Notes under the pieces: model-generated
Told to the model about the DNA's origin: nothing
The model's input: the letters and a program-made list of their open reading frames with translations, nothing else
The model's database searches: none
Shown: positions 9,160 through 16,765 of the stretch, in pieces
How the letters are laid out: each line of letters opens with the position of its first letter
Numbering within the stretch: the first letter of the stretch is position 1
NCBI GenBank assembly: GCA_050946655.1
Contig: JBMNVE010000002.1
Span: 6,457-70,456, forward strand
Direction: 5' to 3'
DNA: 64,000 nucleotides
DNA from: JAXGRD01 sp050946655
GTDB lineage: Bacteria; Bacillota; Clostridia; Peptostreptococcales; Anaerovoracaceae
Made by a program: the position numbers and the translations under genes

Positions 9160-10437
9160 TCAAAACTCCCAACTATTTAAATACTGTTCCTGTTCTTCTG
9201 TCAGTTCATCTATCCGCACATTCCACGCTTCCAGCTTCTTGTAGGCTATTACCCTGTCGATTTCTTCGGAAACATCGATCACCCGATTTTCCATTTTTTT
9301 ATAGTTTTCCTTCACATACAGCGCGCTCATGGCCTGGACGGCAAAGGATAGATCCATCATCTCCGCCGGATGTCCGTCGGCAGCTGCGATGTTCACCAGC
9401 TTTCCTTCGGCCATCACGTGGACGGTGTTTCCCGCCGGCAACTTATATGCCATAATGTTCCTGCGAGACTCCTGCTTTTCCAGACACTTCTCCTCCAAGG
9501 CCTCCATATCGATCTCCACGTTGAAGTGGCCCGCATTGGCCAAGATCGCCCCTTCCTTCATCTTCTCCATGTGGGAAAGTCCAATGGTTCCCTTGCATCC
9601 CGTGGCGGTGATGAACACATCTCCCAGGGGTGCGGCTTCCATCATGGGCATTACATCGTGGCCGTCCATCCTGGCTTCCATGGCCTTGACCGGATCGATC
9701 TCCGTTACGATGACCTTTGCCCCCAGGGCCTTCCCCCGAAGAGCGATGCCCTTGCTGCACCAGCCGTATCCTCCCACTACGATAGTCTTTCCTGCTACGA
9801 TCAAGTTGGTGTTGCGCATGATGCTGTCCCACACCGACTGGCCCGTTCCGTATCGGTTATCAAAGAGGTGCTTGCAGTCGGCATCATTGACTGCCACCAT
9901 GGGAAATCTCAGGACCCCGTCTCGCTCCATGGCCTTCAGCCGGATGATACCCGTGGTGGTTTCTTCACAGCCTCCCCAGACCTCTTCTCCCAGATCCTGT
10001 CTTTCCTGATGGACCATTCCCACCAGATCCCCTCCGTCATCGATGATGATGTTGGGCTTATGCTCTAGGGTCATTTCAATATGTCTGCGATATTCTTCCG
10101 GAGATGCGTTGTGGAAGGCGTACACCCGGATCCCGCTGTCGGCAAGGGCCGCTGCCACATCGTCCTGGGTGGACAGCACGTTGCTCCCCGTAGCGCATAG
10201 CTGAGCCCCTCCCGCAGCCAAGACCTTGCACAAATAGGCCGTCTTGGCCTCCATGTGGATGGAAAGGGAGATTTTTACCCCGGCAAATGGCTTGCTTGCC
10301 ATGAACTCCTTTTCCAGGCCCGACAGCAGGGGCATGTTATTCTTTACCCATGCGATCTTTTGGTGCCCCGAGGGAGCCAGGTCAATATCCTTTATTTCAT
10401 AGGGTTTTTCTCCAAACAATGTTACTCTTCCTTCCAC
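9160..10437 (-). CDS. ahcY: Adenosylhomocysteinase
   Basis: Hydrolyses S-adenosylhomocysteine to adenosine and homocysteine, relieving product inhibition of methyltransferases. The substrate half has A-T-G-S-N and S-T-Q-D-D-V-A-A-A; the NAD domain has the G-G-Y-G-W-C-S-K-G glycine-rich loop and a following acidic V-T-E-I-D; N-A-G-H-F-N lies further on. Length 425 aa is typical. The GTG at 10437 has no ribosome site, whereas AAGGAAGAG stands 5 bases before an in-frame TTG at 10419, so the true N-terminus may be six residues shorter. It follows glmS by 30 bp. Confidence 0.9.
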   Translation of the reverse strand: MEGRVTLFGEKPYEIKDIDLAPSGHQKIAWVKNNMPLLSGLEKEFMASKPFAGVKISLSIHMEAKTAYLCKVLAAGGAQLCATGSNVLSTQDDVAAALADSGIRVYAFHNASPEEYRRHIEMTLEHKPNIIIDDGGDLVGMVHQERQDLGEEVWGGCEETTTGIIRLKAMERDGVLRFPMVAVNDADCKHLFDNRYGTGQSVWDSIMRNTNLIVAGKTIVVGGYGWCSKGIALRGKALGAKVIVTEIDPVKAMEARMDGHDVMPMMEAAPLGDVFITATGCKGTIGLSHMEKMKEGAILANAGHFNVEIDMEALEEKCLEKQESRRNIMAYKLPAGNTVHVMAEGKLVNIAAADGHPAEMMDLSFAVQAMSALYVKENYKKMENRVIDVSEEIDRVIAYKKLEAWNVRIDELTEEQEQYLNSWEF

Positions 10438-10467
10438 AATTCATCCGAGGCAGCTTGCGCCCCGCTC

Positions 10468-12297
10468 CTATTCTACTGTGACGGACTTGGCCAGGTTCTT
10501 AGGCTTATCGATGTCACAACCCCTTCGCTTTGCCACGTAGTAGGCAAAGAGCTGGAGAGGGACCACCGACAGCAAAGGCGTCAGTTCGTCCATGCACCGG
10601 GGGATATATATCCACCGATCCGCTTGCTTTTCGATTTCTCGGTTTCCTTCTTTCGTCACGCCGATGATATATGCGCCCCTGGCTCTCACTTCCTCCATGT
10701 TGGAGATCATCTTCTCAAAGAGCCTGTCCTGTGTGGCCAGGGCGATGACCAGGGTGCCCTCTTCCATAAGGGCGATAGTGCCGTGCTTTAACTCCCCTGC
10801 GGCGATAGCAAAGGAATTGATGTAGGATATTTCCTTCAGCTTCAGCGAACCCTCATAGGATACCCCCGCATCCGGTCCCCTTCCGATGAAAAACATCTCG
10901 TTTTTCCGGAAGAACTCGTCGGCCATCTTGGCGATTTCTTTTTCTTTTTTCAACAGATCTGTCAACTTTTGGGGAATTTCTTTCAATTCTCCGATGACCT
11001 GACGGTAATAGTCTTGATCGATGGTCCCCTTGGTGTGGCCCATATAAAGGCCGATGAGGTACATGCACATCAACTGGGTGGTGTACGCCTTGGTGGATGC
11101 CACGGCGATCTCCGGTCCCGCCCAAGTATAGAACACATCGTCGGCCTCCCGTGCTACGGAACTGCCCACGACGTTGACTACGGACAAGATCCGTGCTCCC
11201 TTTTTCTTGGCTTCTCTCAGGGCTGCCAAGGTATCCAGTGTCTCTCCCGACTGACTGATGGCGATAAACAGGGTGTGTTCATCCACAAATGGATCCCGAT
11301 ATCGAAACTCCGATGCCACATCCACCTCTACGGGGATCTTCACCATCTTTTCGATGCTGGCCTTGCCCACCAGACCGGCATGATAGGCCGTTCCGCAGGC
11401 TACGATATATACTTTGTTGAATCCTTCAATGTCCTCTGCCGTCATGGATATCCCGTCCAAATTAACGGTGCCGTCATCGTTTAGCCGGCGATTCAAAGTC
11501 TCGGCAAGGCCCTCCGGCTGCTCATGGATCTCCTTGAGCATAAAGTGCTCATATCCGCCCTTCTCCGCCGCATCCGCATCCCAGCTTACGTGGAATACAT
11601 CTCTTTGGACAGGCCTCTGTTCCTCGTCAAAGATTTTGATCTCGTCCTTGGTCACGACGATGGTTTCATTGTTTTCGATCAGGTAGATTTCCCGAACATG
11701 CTCCAAAAGTGCGGGGATATCCGATGCGATAAAGTTGCACCCGTCTCCGATGCCCGCAACCAAGGGAGCGTCCTTTCGGACGGCAACGATCTTGTCCGGC
11801 TCGTGGGCACAGATCACCTCGATGGCATATGCTCCCCGCATCTTGTCCACCGCTTTGTTCACCGCCTGATGCAGGTCCCCATCGTAATAGATGCCGATCA
11901 GGTGAGCGATCACTTCCGTATCCGTCTCGGACTTGAACTTTACACCGTAGTCCTTGGAAAGCCACTCCTTCAGTTCCGTGTAGTTTTCGATGATCCCGTT
12001 GTGGACCACCGTCACCGTATTATCTTCATTGCTATGGGGGTGGGCATTCACATCGGAAGGCGCCCCATGGGTCGCCCACCTGGTGTGGCCGATGCCGATA
12101 TTGCTGTCAAATTCCTCGTCCGCCGTGACTTTTTCCAGGTTGTCGATGCCTCCCACATGTTTTCTTGTTTCAATGATCCCATCTCTGTAGAGGGCGATCC
12201 CCGCCGAATCATACCCTCTGTATTCCAGTCTTCTCAGTCCTCCTATAATGATTTCCTTTGCACTTCCGTCTCCGATATATCCTACGATCCCGCACAT
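10468..12297 (-). CDS. glmS: Glutamine--fructose-6-phosphate aminotransferase
   Basis: Makes glucosamine-6-phosphate from fructose-6-phosphate and glutamine, the first step to UDP-GlcNAc. It starts M-C-G-I-V-G-Y-I-G with the N-terminal nucleophile Cys2 of class II glutaminase domains; H-T-R-W-A-T-H-G is near residue 71. Two SIS sugar-isomerase domains follow (S-Q-S-G-E-T near 350), and the end K-N-L-A-K-S-V-T-V-E is the classic GlmS tail. Length is normal at 609 aa. AGGAGG lies just after the glmM stop. No glmS ribozyme fits in the 14-bp gap. Confidence 0.96.
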   Translation of the reverse strand: MCGIVGYIGDGSAKEIIIGGLRRLEYRGYDSAGIALYRDGIIETRKHVGGIDNLEKVTADEEFDSNIGIGHTRWATHGAPSDVNAHPHSNEDNTVTVVHNGIIENYTELKEWLSKDYGVKFKSETDTEVIAHLIGIYYDGDLHQAVNKAVDKMRGAYAIEVICAHEPDKIVAVRKDAPLVAGIGDGCNFIASDIPALLEHVREIYLIENNETIVVTKDEIKIFDEEQRPVQRDVFHVSWDADAAEKGGYEHFMLKEIHEQPEGLAETLNRRLNDDGTVNLDGISMTAEDIEGFNKVYIVACGTAYHAGLVGKASIEKMVKIPVEVDVASEFRYRDPFVDEHTLFIAISQSGETLDTLAALREAKKKGARILSVVNVVGSSVAREADDVFYTWAGPEIAVASTKAYTTQLMCMYLIGLYMGHTKGTIDQDYYRQVIGELKEIPQKLTDLLKKEKEIAKMADEFFRKNEMFFIGRGPDAGVSYEGSLKLKEISYINSFAIAAGELKHGTIALMEEGTLVIALATQDRLFEKMISNMEEVRARGAYIIGVTKEGNREIEKQADRWIYIPRCMDELTPLLSVVPLQLFAYYVAKRRGCDIDKPKNLAKSVTVE

Positions 12298-12311
12298 ATA
12301 TGTTGTGCCTC

Positions 12312-13661
12312 CTATCCGAATTTCTTTGTGAGTAACTTTGCCAAATCTTCTGCCAGGGCTGTGATATGCTGGATATCTTCCCCTTCGATCATGACTCTCA
12401 CTAAGGGCTCCGTTCCTGATGGACGAATCAGCACTCTGCCGCTGTCTTCCATTTCCGCCTCGATCTCCTTGATCCTGGCAGCAACTTCCTCGTCCTTCAT
12501 GAATTTATTCTTGTTCTCATTTTTTATGCTGGCATTCTTCAGCACCTGAGGATAAATCTTGATTTCATCCGACAGTTCCGATGGTTTCTTCCCCGATGCC
12601 AGAACCGCTCGAATCACCTGGAGAGAGGAGAGGATCCCGTCTCCCGTAGTGGAGTGGTTGAGGAAGATGATATGTCCCGATTGCTCTCCCCCGATGACGC
12701 TACCGCTCTTCAGCATCTGTTCCAGCACATACCGGTCGCCCACCGCCGTAACATCCACGCTACATCCGATGGATTCGATGTACTTGTGAAAACCGATGTT
12801 GCTCATCACCGTGGCAGTCACCTTATCGTCCGGCAAGGCCCCTTCGTTTTTCAACATGTTGGCACAGATGCACATCAGCTTGTCCCCGTCGATCAGACGG
12901 CCCTTTTCGTCCACGGCAATGAGCCTGTCCGCATCACCGTCGTAAGCCATCCCCATGAGGGCACCTTCATCTACTACCGCATTCTGCAACTTCTCCGGAT
13001 GGGTAGATCCGTAGCCCTTGTTGATGTTCATTCCGTCCGGCTGATTGCCGATGACGACCACCTCAGCGCCCAGACGTTTGTATACCTGCTCCGCCACCTT
13101 ATAGGCCGCACCGTTGGCACAGTCCAAAACCAGCTTGACCCCCGTAAGGTCCACATCCACATGGGACACCAAGTAGTCCACATAGATTTCCGCCGCATTC
13201 TCCTCACCTTCCAGGCACTTACCCAGCTTATCGCCGGTGATGTGACTGTTCACATCGATGTCCCGAACGATAATGTCTTCGATCTCGTCTTCGATTTCAT
13301 CATCCAACTTGAAGCCGTCGCCGTTAAAAAACTTGATCCCATTGTATTCAAAGGGGTTGTGGGATGCGGAGATGACAACGCCTGCTTCCGCATCGAAGTG
13401 CTTGACCAAGTAGGCGATAGCCGGTGTGGGAAGAACGCCCACCTTGATCACATTGCCGCCTACGGCGAGGATCCCCGCCGCCAAAGCACTCTCCAGCATA
13501 TCCGCCGATATTCTCGTGTCCGATCCGATCAAAACCACCGGCTTACCCTTGTCCTTGCTCAACACGTGTGCTCCGGCTTTGCCCAGGTTAAAGGCCAGCT
13601 CCGGTGTTAGTTCCTGATTTGCGACGCCCCTGACGCCATCGGTTCCAAATAATCTACTCAT
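12312..13661 (-). CDS. glmM: Phosphoglucosamine mutase
   Basis: Converts glucosamine-6-phosphate to glucosamine-1-phosphate. Catalytic-serine motif S-A-S-H-N-P-F near residue 100, metal loop D-G-D-A-D-R near 241 and phosphate-binding R-P-S-G-T-E-P near 410 are all intact; 449 aa is the family length. GlmM is known to bind and inhibit CdaA in several Firmicutes, and here it sits directly downstream of cdaA and cdaR. The gap to cdaR is 2 bp and to glmS 14 bp. Confidence 0.96.
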   Translation of the reverse strand: MSRLFGTDGVRGVANQELTPELAFNLGKAGAHVLSKDKGKPVVLIGSDTRISADMLESALAAGILAVGGNVIKVGVLPTPAIAYLVKHFDAEAGVVISASHNPFEYNGIKFFNGDGFKLDDEIEDEIEDIIVRDIDVNSHITGDKLGKCLEGEENAAEIYVDYLVSHVDVDLTGVKLVLDCANGAAYKVAEQVYKRLGAEVVVIGNQPDGMNINKGYGSTHPEKLQNAVVDEGALMGMAYDGDADRLIAVDEKGRLIDGDKLMCICANMLKNEGALPDDKVTATVMSNIGFHKYIESIGCSVDVTAVGDRYVLEQMLKSGSVIGGEQSGHIIFLNHSTTGDGILSSLQVIRAVLASGKKPSELSDEIKIYPQVLKNASIKNENKNKFMKDEEVAARIKEIEAEMEDSGRVLIRPSGTEPLVRVMIEGEDIQHITALAEDLAKLLTKKFG

Positions 13662-13663
13662 TT

Positions 13664-14863
13664 CTATACCTCGCTTATTGTGATTTCAACTTCATCGGGG
13701 GAAAAGACCACGCTTTCCACTCCCTTGGAAGGTGCAGACATAATTTTCACCTTTCGGGTTCCCGGTTCCAGTCCCTTTCCCTCTATGTACGGATTGACAT
13801 CCCGAAGGGATAGGTTGGTTGAATTGCCGTTCTTTGACTTAGCGATCACAGCGATCTCTCCGTCATTCACATGGACCTGAAGACCCTCTTTTAGGTTGTT
13901 GATTTTAATCTCTTTGGATGAAAATGTCAACTTTGACGCACCCAAACCCTTGATGGACACCACGACCAACAGGCCCATGGATTCCTCCGCCACCTCCGCC
14001 CCTCCGGGAAGAGTGATCTTCAAAGGGATTTTCACCGTCTCTGTCAAGCCGGCAATATTGATGGGATCCGCAGTGACCTCTCGAATATCCTTCAGCACAT
14101 CCTTAGGCCCTTTGATGGTGATCTTTTGAGGCACCTCAACAGAGTCCAGCAAGTGTCCCGGCGGGACCTCTCCCACTGTTTCCACGATCAGGTCAACGGT
14201 CTTCTTCCCCATGACCACGGCGGAAACATGGATCTCATCTTGGCTCAACTGAACATGACCGACTTTGTCTCCCCCTACATCCACAGGGAAGCCCTTCACA
14301 TCAGTTTCTATTCGCCCTTCTTTTGCCTGATTGCCATCTACCTCCGTTTGAATGTGAGCAACCCGGTCCACGGTGGATCGGGCGCCGGAAACTTCTATGG
14401 TCTCGGGTGACGTCCTTATCTGACCCGGCTCACTGCCCTCTTTAAACGTTCCCTTGAACTTGACCTTTATGGGCTTACTCTCTACCACCCGGTCTTCCAC
14501 TGTAACATTGACCGTCTCCGCAGAGGTCTTGTAGAGAGCAGTGTTATCGGGGGCCTCCACCTTTACCGGCACCGCATTCTTTCCCTTGCCCAAACTGCTC
14601 AGATCCGCGGTGATGCGGATATCCTTAGGGTCCGTCTTCATGAGGACCGCCCTGTTTCCTTCCAATGTCACCGTCAGTTGGATGTTTTCGATCTCCGCAA
14701 CAGCAAGGCCGTTTTCATTTAAATTCTCTTCCCCTACAAAGGTGATGGGCACTTCTGCAAATTTCTTTGTAGTGGTGGGGTTCACCTGCCCTACCACATA
14801 CATCCAGAGAAGAACGGCCACTACAATGGCAATGACCATGTTGATCTTATTGCTCCTAAACAT
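13664..14863 (-). CDS. cdaR: YbbR-domain regulator of CdaA
   Basis: A 399-residue protein with one N-terminal membrane segment (about residues 8-26, ending W-M-Y-V-V-G) followed by four beta-rich YbbR repeats predicted to lie outside the membrane. CdaR proteins bind CdaA and modulate c-di-AMP synthesis. The start ATG overlaps the end of cdaA by 8 bp, and the gene is followed by glmM after 2 bp, which is the standard cdaA-cdaR-glmM order. Confidence 0.93.
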   Translation of the reverse strand: MFRSNKINMVIAIVVAVLLWMYVVGQVNPTTTKKFAEVPITFVGEENLNENGLAVAEIENIQLTVTLEGNRAVLMKTDPKDIRITADLSSLGKGKNAVPVKVEAPDNTALYKTSAETVNVTVEDRVVESKPIKVKFKGTFKEGSEPGQIRTSPETIEVSGARSTVDRVAHIQTEVDGNQAKEGRIETDVKGFPVDVGGDKVGHVQLSQDEIHVSAVVMGKKTVDLIVETVGEVPPGHLLDSVEVPQKITIKGPKDVLKDIREVTADPINIAGLTETVKIPLKITLPGGAEVAEESMGLLVVVSIKGLGASKLTFSSKEIKINNLKEGLQVHVNDGEIAVIAKSKNGNSTNLSLRDVNPYIEGKGLEPGTRKVKIMSAPSKGVESVVFSPDEVEITISEV

Positions 14864-15701
14864 GGTCCTTCCTCCTGAATTTTCTTAAGATAGACTTGGA
14901 TCTGGGGAACAACTCCGGACGATCCGTATTGAGGTAGATGCTCAAAAGCGCCTTTTCCACCCGCTTCTCATCCAGGAATCTTTCCAGTTTCCCGTTTTCC
15001 GCCATGGAAATGATACCGGTCTCCTCCGAAACGATCAATGTCACCGCATCGGACTTCTCCGTGATGCCGATTCCCGCACGGTGTCTGGTGCCCAGCCCCG
15101 GGGGAAGATGCTTGTTCTCTGTAAGGGGAAGAACACATCCCGCCGCATACAGCCGGCTACCCCTAACGATGACAGCTCCATCGTGGAGAGGTGAGCCTTC
15201 ATAAAAGATGTTCTTGATCAACTCCGCCGATATGTCCGCATCCAATATGGTCCCGGTTTCGGTGATGTCCGTGAGAGAAGTCTGCCTCTCGATGACGATG
15301 AGCATCCCCGCTCTCTTAGAAGACATTTCCTCGATGGCATCCACAAACTGAGCGGTGATGATTTTTGCCTTCTCCTTGTTCATCTGAATGAAATTGGGCC
15401 GCACGATTTTGCTGCGACCCATCTGCTCCAATCCTCTGCGCAATTCCGGTTGAAACACGATGACCAGAGCGACGATGCCCAGGGTCATGGTGGTCTTCAG
15501 GATCCAGTGGAGGGTATAAAGGTGCAGCAATTGGGATGCAAAGGTTGCAATCACTAAAAGAAGCAGACCCTTGACAAGCTGCTCGGCTCTGCTTTCTCTT
15601 ATGAATCCCAGTATCTTGTACACCACAAAGGCGACAATCAAGATGTCCAAGACATCGGTGATCCCGATGCCGGACACCAGATTATTGATGAATTGCTGCA
15701 T
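14856..15701 (-). CDS. cdaA: Diadenylate cyclase CdaA
   Basis: Condenses two ATP into the second messenger c-di-AMP. Three hydrophobic segments fill the first 85 or so residues; the DAC domain carries D-G-A-V-I-V and G-T-R-H-R-A-G, the metal and nucleotide motifs of the family. Length 281 aa is normal. The start ATG has AGGAG 4 bases before it and lies 15 bp after hpf, so it is likely transcribed from the hpf promoter. Confidence 0.96.
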   Translation of the reverse strand: MQQFINNLVSGIGITDVLDILIVAFVVYKILGFIRESRAEQLVKGLLLLVIATFASQLLHLYTLHWILKTTMTLGIVALVIVFQPELRRGLEQMGRSKIVRPNFIQMNKEKAKIITAQFVDAIEEMSSKRAGMLIVIERQTSLTDITETGTILDADISAELIKNIFYEGSPLHDGAVIVRGSRLYAAGCVLPLTENKHLPPGLGTRHRAGIGITEKSDAVTLIVSEETGIISMAENGKLERFLDEKRVEKALLSIYLNTDRPELFPRSKSILRKFRRKDHV

Positions 15702-15716
15702 ACCGCTCCTATTGGC

Positions 15717-16247
15717 TTAGTAGGTCGTCTCCAGCAACCCGTAATCGTTTTCTTTTCGTTTATATACTACGTTGACGCTGTCTGTTTCCATGTTGAGGAA
15801 GATGTAGAAATTGTGCTCCAGCATCTCCATTTGCACCACGGCTTCATCCACCGTCATAGGTTCCAGCTCAAATCTCTTTACCCGGCTAACATTGATATCC
15901 TGAGGTGCCGTGTCCTCCGGCTCCGGCCATGCCTCAAAGCGAAACTCTTTATTATCTTTATGTTTCTTCTGCAACTTTCCTTTAAACCGTGACATCTGAG
16001 AGGAGAGTTTCTCCACAACGTTGTCTATTCCATCATAGAACTCTGCCGCCTCATCCTCAGCCCTAAAAATCATGCTCCTGACCTTGATGGTCGCCTCCAG
16101 CTTCTTTCTGTTCTTTTCTTCCGACAGCATGACGTTGACGCCGATGTCATCGGAAAAATACTTTCCTAACTTCTGAAGCTTTTTCTCGATAGTCTCCTTG
16201 AGATGATCGCTTGCATTGACATTTTTACTGGTAATGATTACTTTCAT
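15717..16247 (-). CDS. hpf: Long-form ribosome hibernation promoting factor
   Basis: Binds 30S subunits and dimerises 70S ribosomes into inactive 100S particles in slow growth. The N-terminal S30AE domain (about residues 1-100) starts M-K-V-I-I-T-S-K-N-V; a linker and a C-terminal dimerisation domain (about 118-176, E-P-M-T-V-D-E-A-V-V-Q-M) make it the long form, usual in Firmicutes. AGGAGG precedes the ATG. It is the first gene of the operon continuing into cdaA. Confidence 0.95.
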   Translation of the reverse strand: MKVIITSKNVNASDHLKETIEKKLQKLGKYFSDDIGVNVMLSEEKNRKKLEATIKVRSMIFRAEDEAAEFYDGIDNVVEKLSSQMSRFKGKLQKKHKDNKEFRFEAWPEPEDTAPQDINVSRVKRFELEPMTVDEAVVQMEMLEHNFYIFLNMETDSVNVVYKRKENDYGLLETTY

Positions 16248-16281
16248 ATAGATGCCCTCCTATGTCTATTTTGATGGTTAA

Positions 16282-16310
16282 ATTATATCAATTCCTTGGC
16301 ACTATTACAA
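16282..16310 (-). promoter_or_regulatory. Promoter of the hpf-cdaA-cdaR-glmM-glmS operon
   Basis: On the minus strand: TTGTAA (16305-16310), 17 bp, TATAAT (16282-16287), about 35 bases before the hpf start. The -35 box abuts the closing stem of the structured RNA at 16305-16477, so RNA and promoter share sequence at their border. Confidence 0.75.
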
Positions 16311-16477
16311 CAGCCGTTTAGCTGACCTGGTCTTTGCCCCCACACCTGCCTTGATCCGAATTTTTCGGAGGACTTACTTCTAAGCTGCGCCATGATCACC
16401 GCTGCCTTGCATGCGGCTTACGTGGGACCCTTTGCCCGCAACTGGCCTGGCCTTTCAACCACAGACCTAAACGGCTG
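16305..16477 (-). ncRNA. Probable raiA-motif structured RNA
   Basis: The 170 nt between the comF stop and the hpf promoter hold no ORF but have strong structure. CAGCCGTTTAG right after the comF stop (16467-16477) pairs perfectly over 11 bp with its complement at 16311-16321, and internal hairpins are visible, such as TCCGA-N5-TCGGA. The raiA motif RNA is known to lie just upstream of raiA (hpf) genes in Firmicutes and Actinobacteria, often between comF and raiA, at about this size. The assignment rests on location, size and closing stem; the conserved core was not aligned. Confidence 0.65.
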
Positions 16478-16630
16478 CTATAACCTATCTTTGGGAGCCA
16501 CGTTGCCCCCCGCCGCAAAGGTGAGGACATATACCATGCCTGCACCTCCGCTCTTCAATACCCTGCTGCAACTGTCAAAAGTGCTGCCCGTCGTGTAGAT
16601 ATCATCTATCACGAGTATAACTTTGATACA
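16478..16630 (-). pseudogene. comF: 3' remnant of comF (phosphoribosyltransferase), cut by the prophage
   Basis: About 50 C-terminal codons survive, with the PRPP-binding loop V-I-L-V-I-D-D-I-Y-T-T-G-S-T followed by R-V-L-K-S-G-G-A, the standard end of ComF/ComFC competence proteins. Homology stops near 16630; the in-frame codons that continue to 16690 come from the element. The zinc finger and first half of the protein are absent, so the protein cannot be functional unless the prophage excises. The missing 5' part should lie beyond the right edge. Confidence 0.8.
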
Positions 16631-16631
16631 A

Positions 16632-16670
16632 TTTAACGATGCACCACATACCCCTTTAACGATATGCACC
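16632..16670. other. Candidate attachment-site region with direct repeats
   Basis: Two near-identical repeats, TTTAACGATGCACC (16632-16645) and TTTAACGATATGCACC (16655-16670), lie just outside the surviving comF sequence and beside the recombinase genes. Serine integrases bind paired half-sites around a short core, so these may be arms of the hybrid att site. The crossover base cannot be fixed without the other junction. Confidence 0.4.
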
Positions 16671-16704
16671 GGGTGCAGATAAAAAAACAACTTGTTTTAT
16701 AACG

Positions 16705-16755
16705 AAAAAAGCTCTACTCTGTGAGACAATATTATATCACAAAAGTAAAGCTTTT
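16705..16755 (-). terminator. Rho-independent terminator of the recombinase operon
   Basis: On the minus strand AAAGCTTTACTTTTGTGA pairs with TCACAGAGTAGAGCTTT across a 12-nt loop and runs into T6, 10 bp after the stop of the first recombinase gene. Confidence 0.7.
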
Positions 16756-16765
16756 GTTCGAACAT

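Noticed and set aside
12298..12311. glmS ribozyme in front of glmS
   Set aside because: Only 14 bp separate glmM and glmS; the catalytic RNA needs well over 100 nt.
16631..16690. In-frame extension of the comF stump beginning with a TTG codon and M-F-F-Y-L-H-P
   Set aside because: The added codons come from the phage side of the junction, have no ribosome site and bear no ComF homology.
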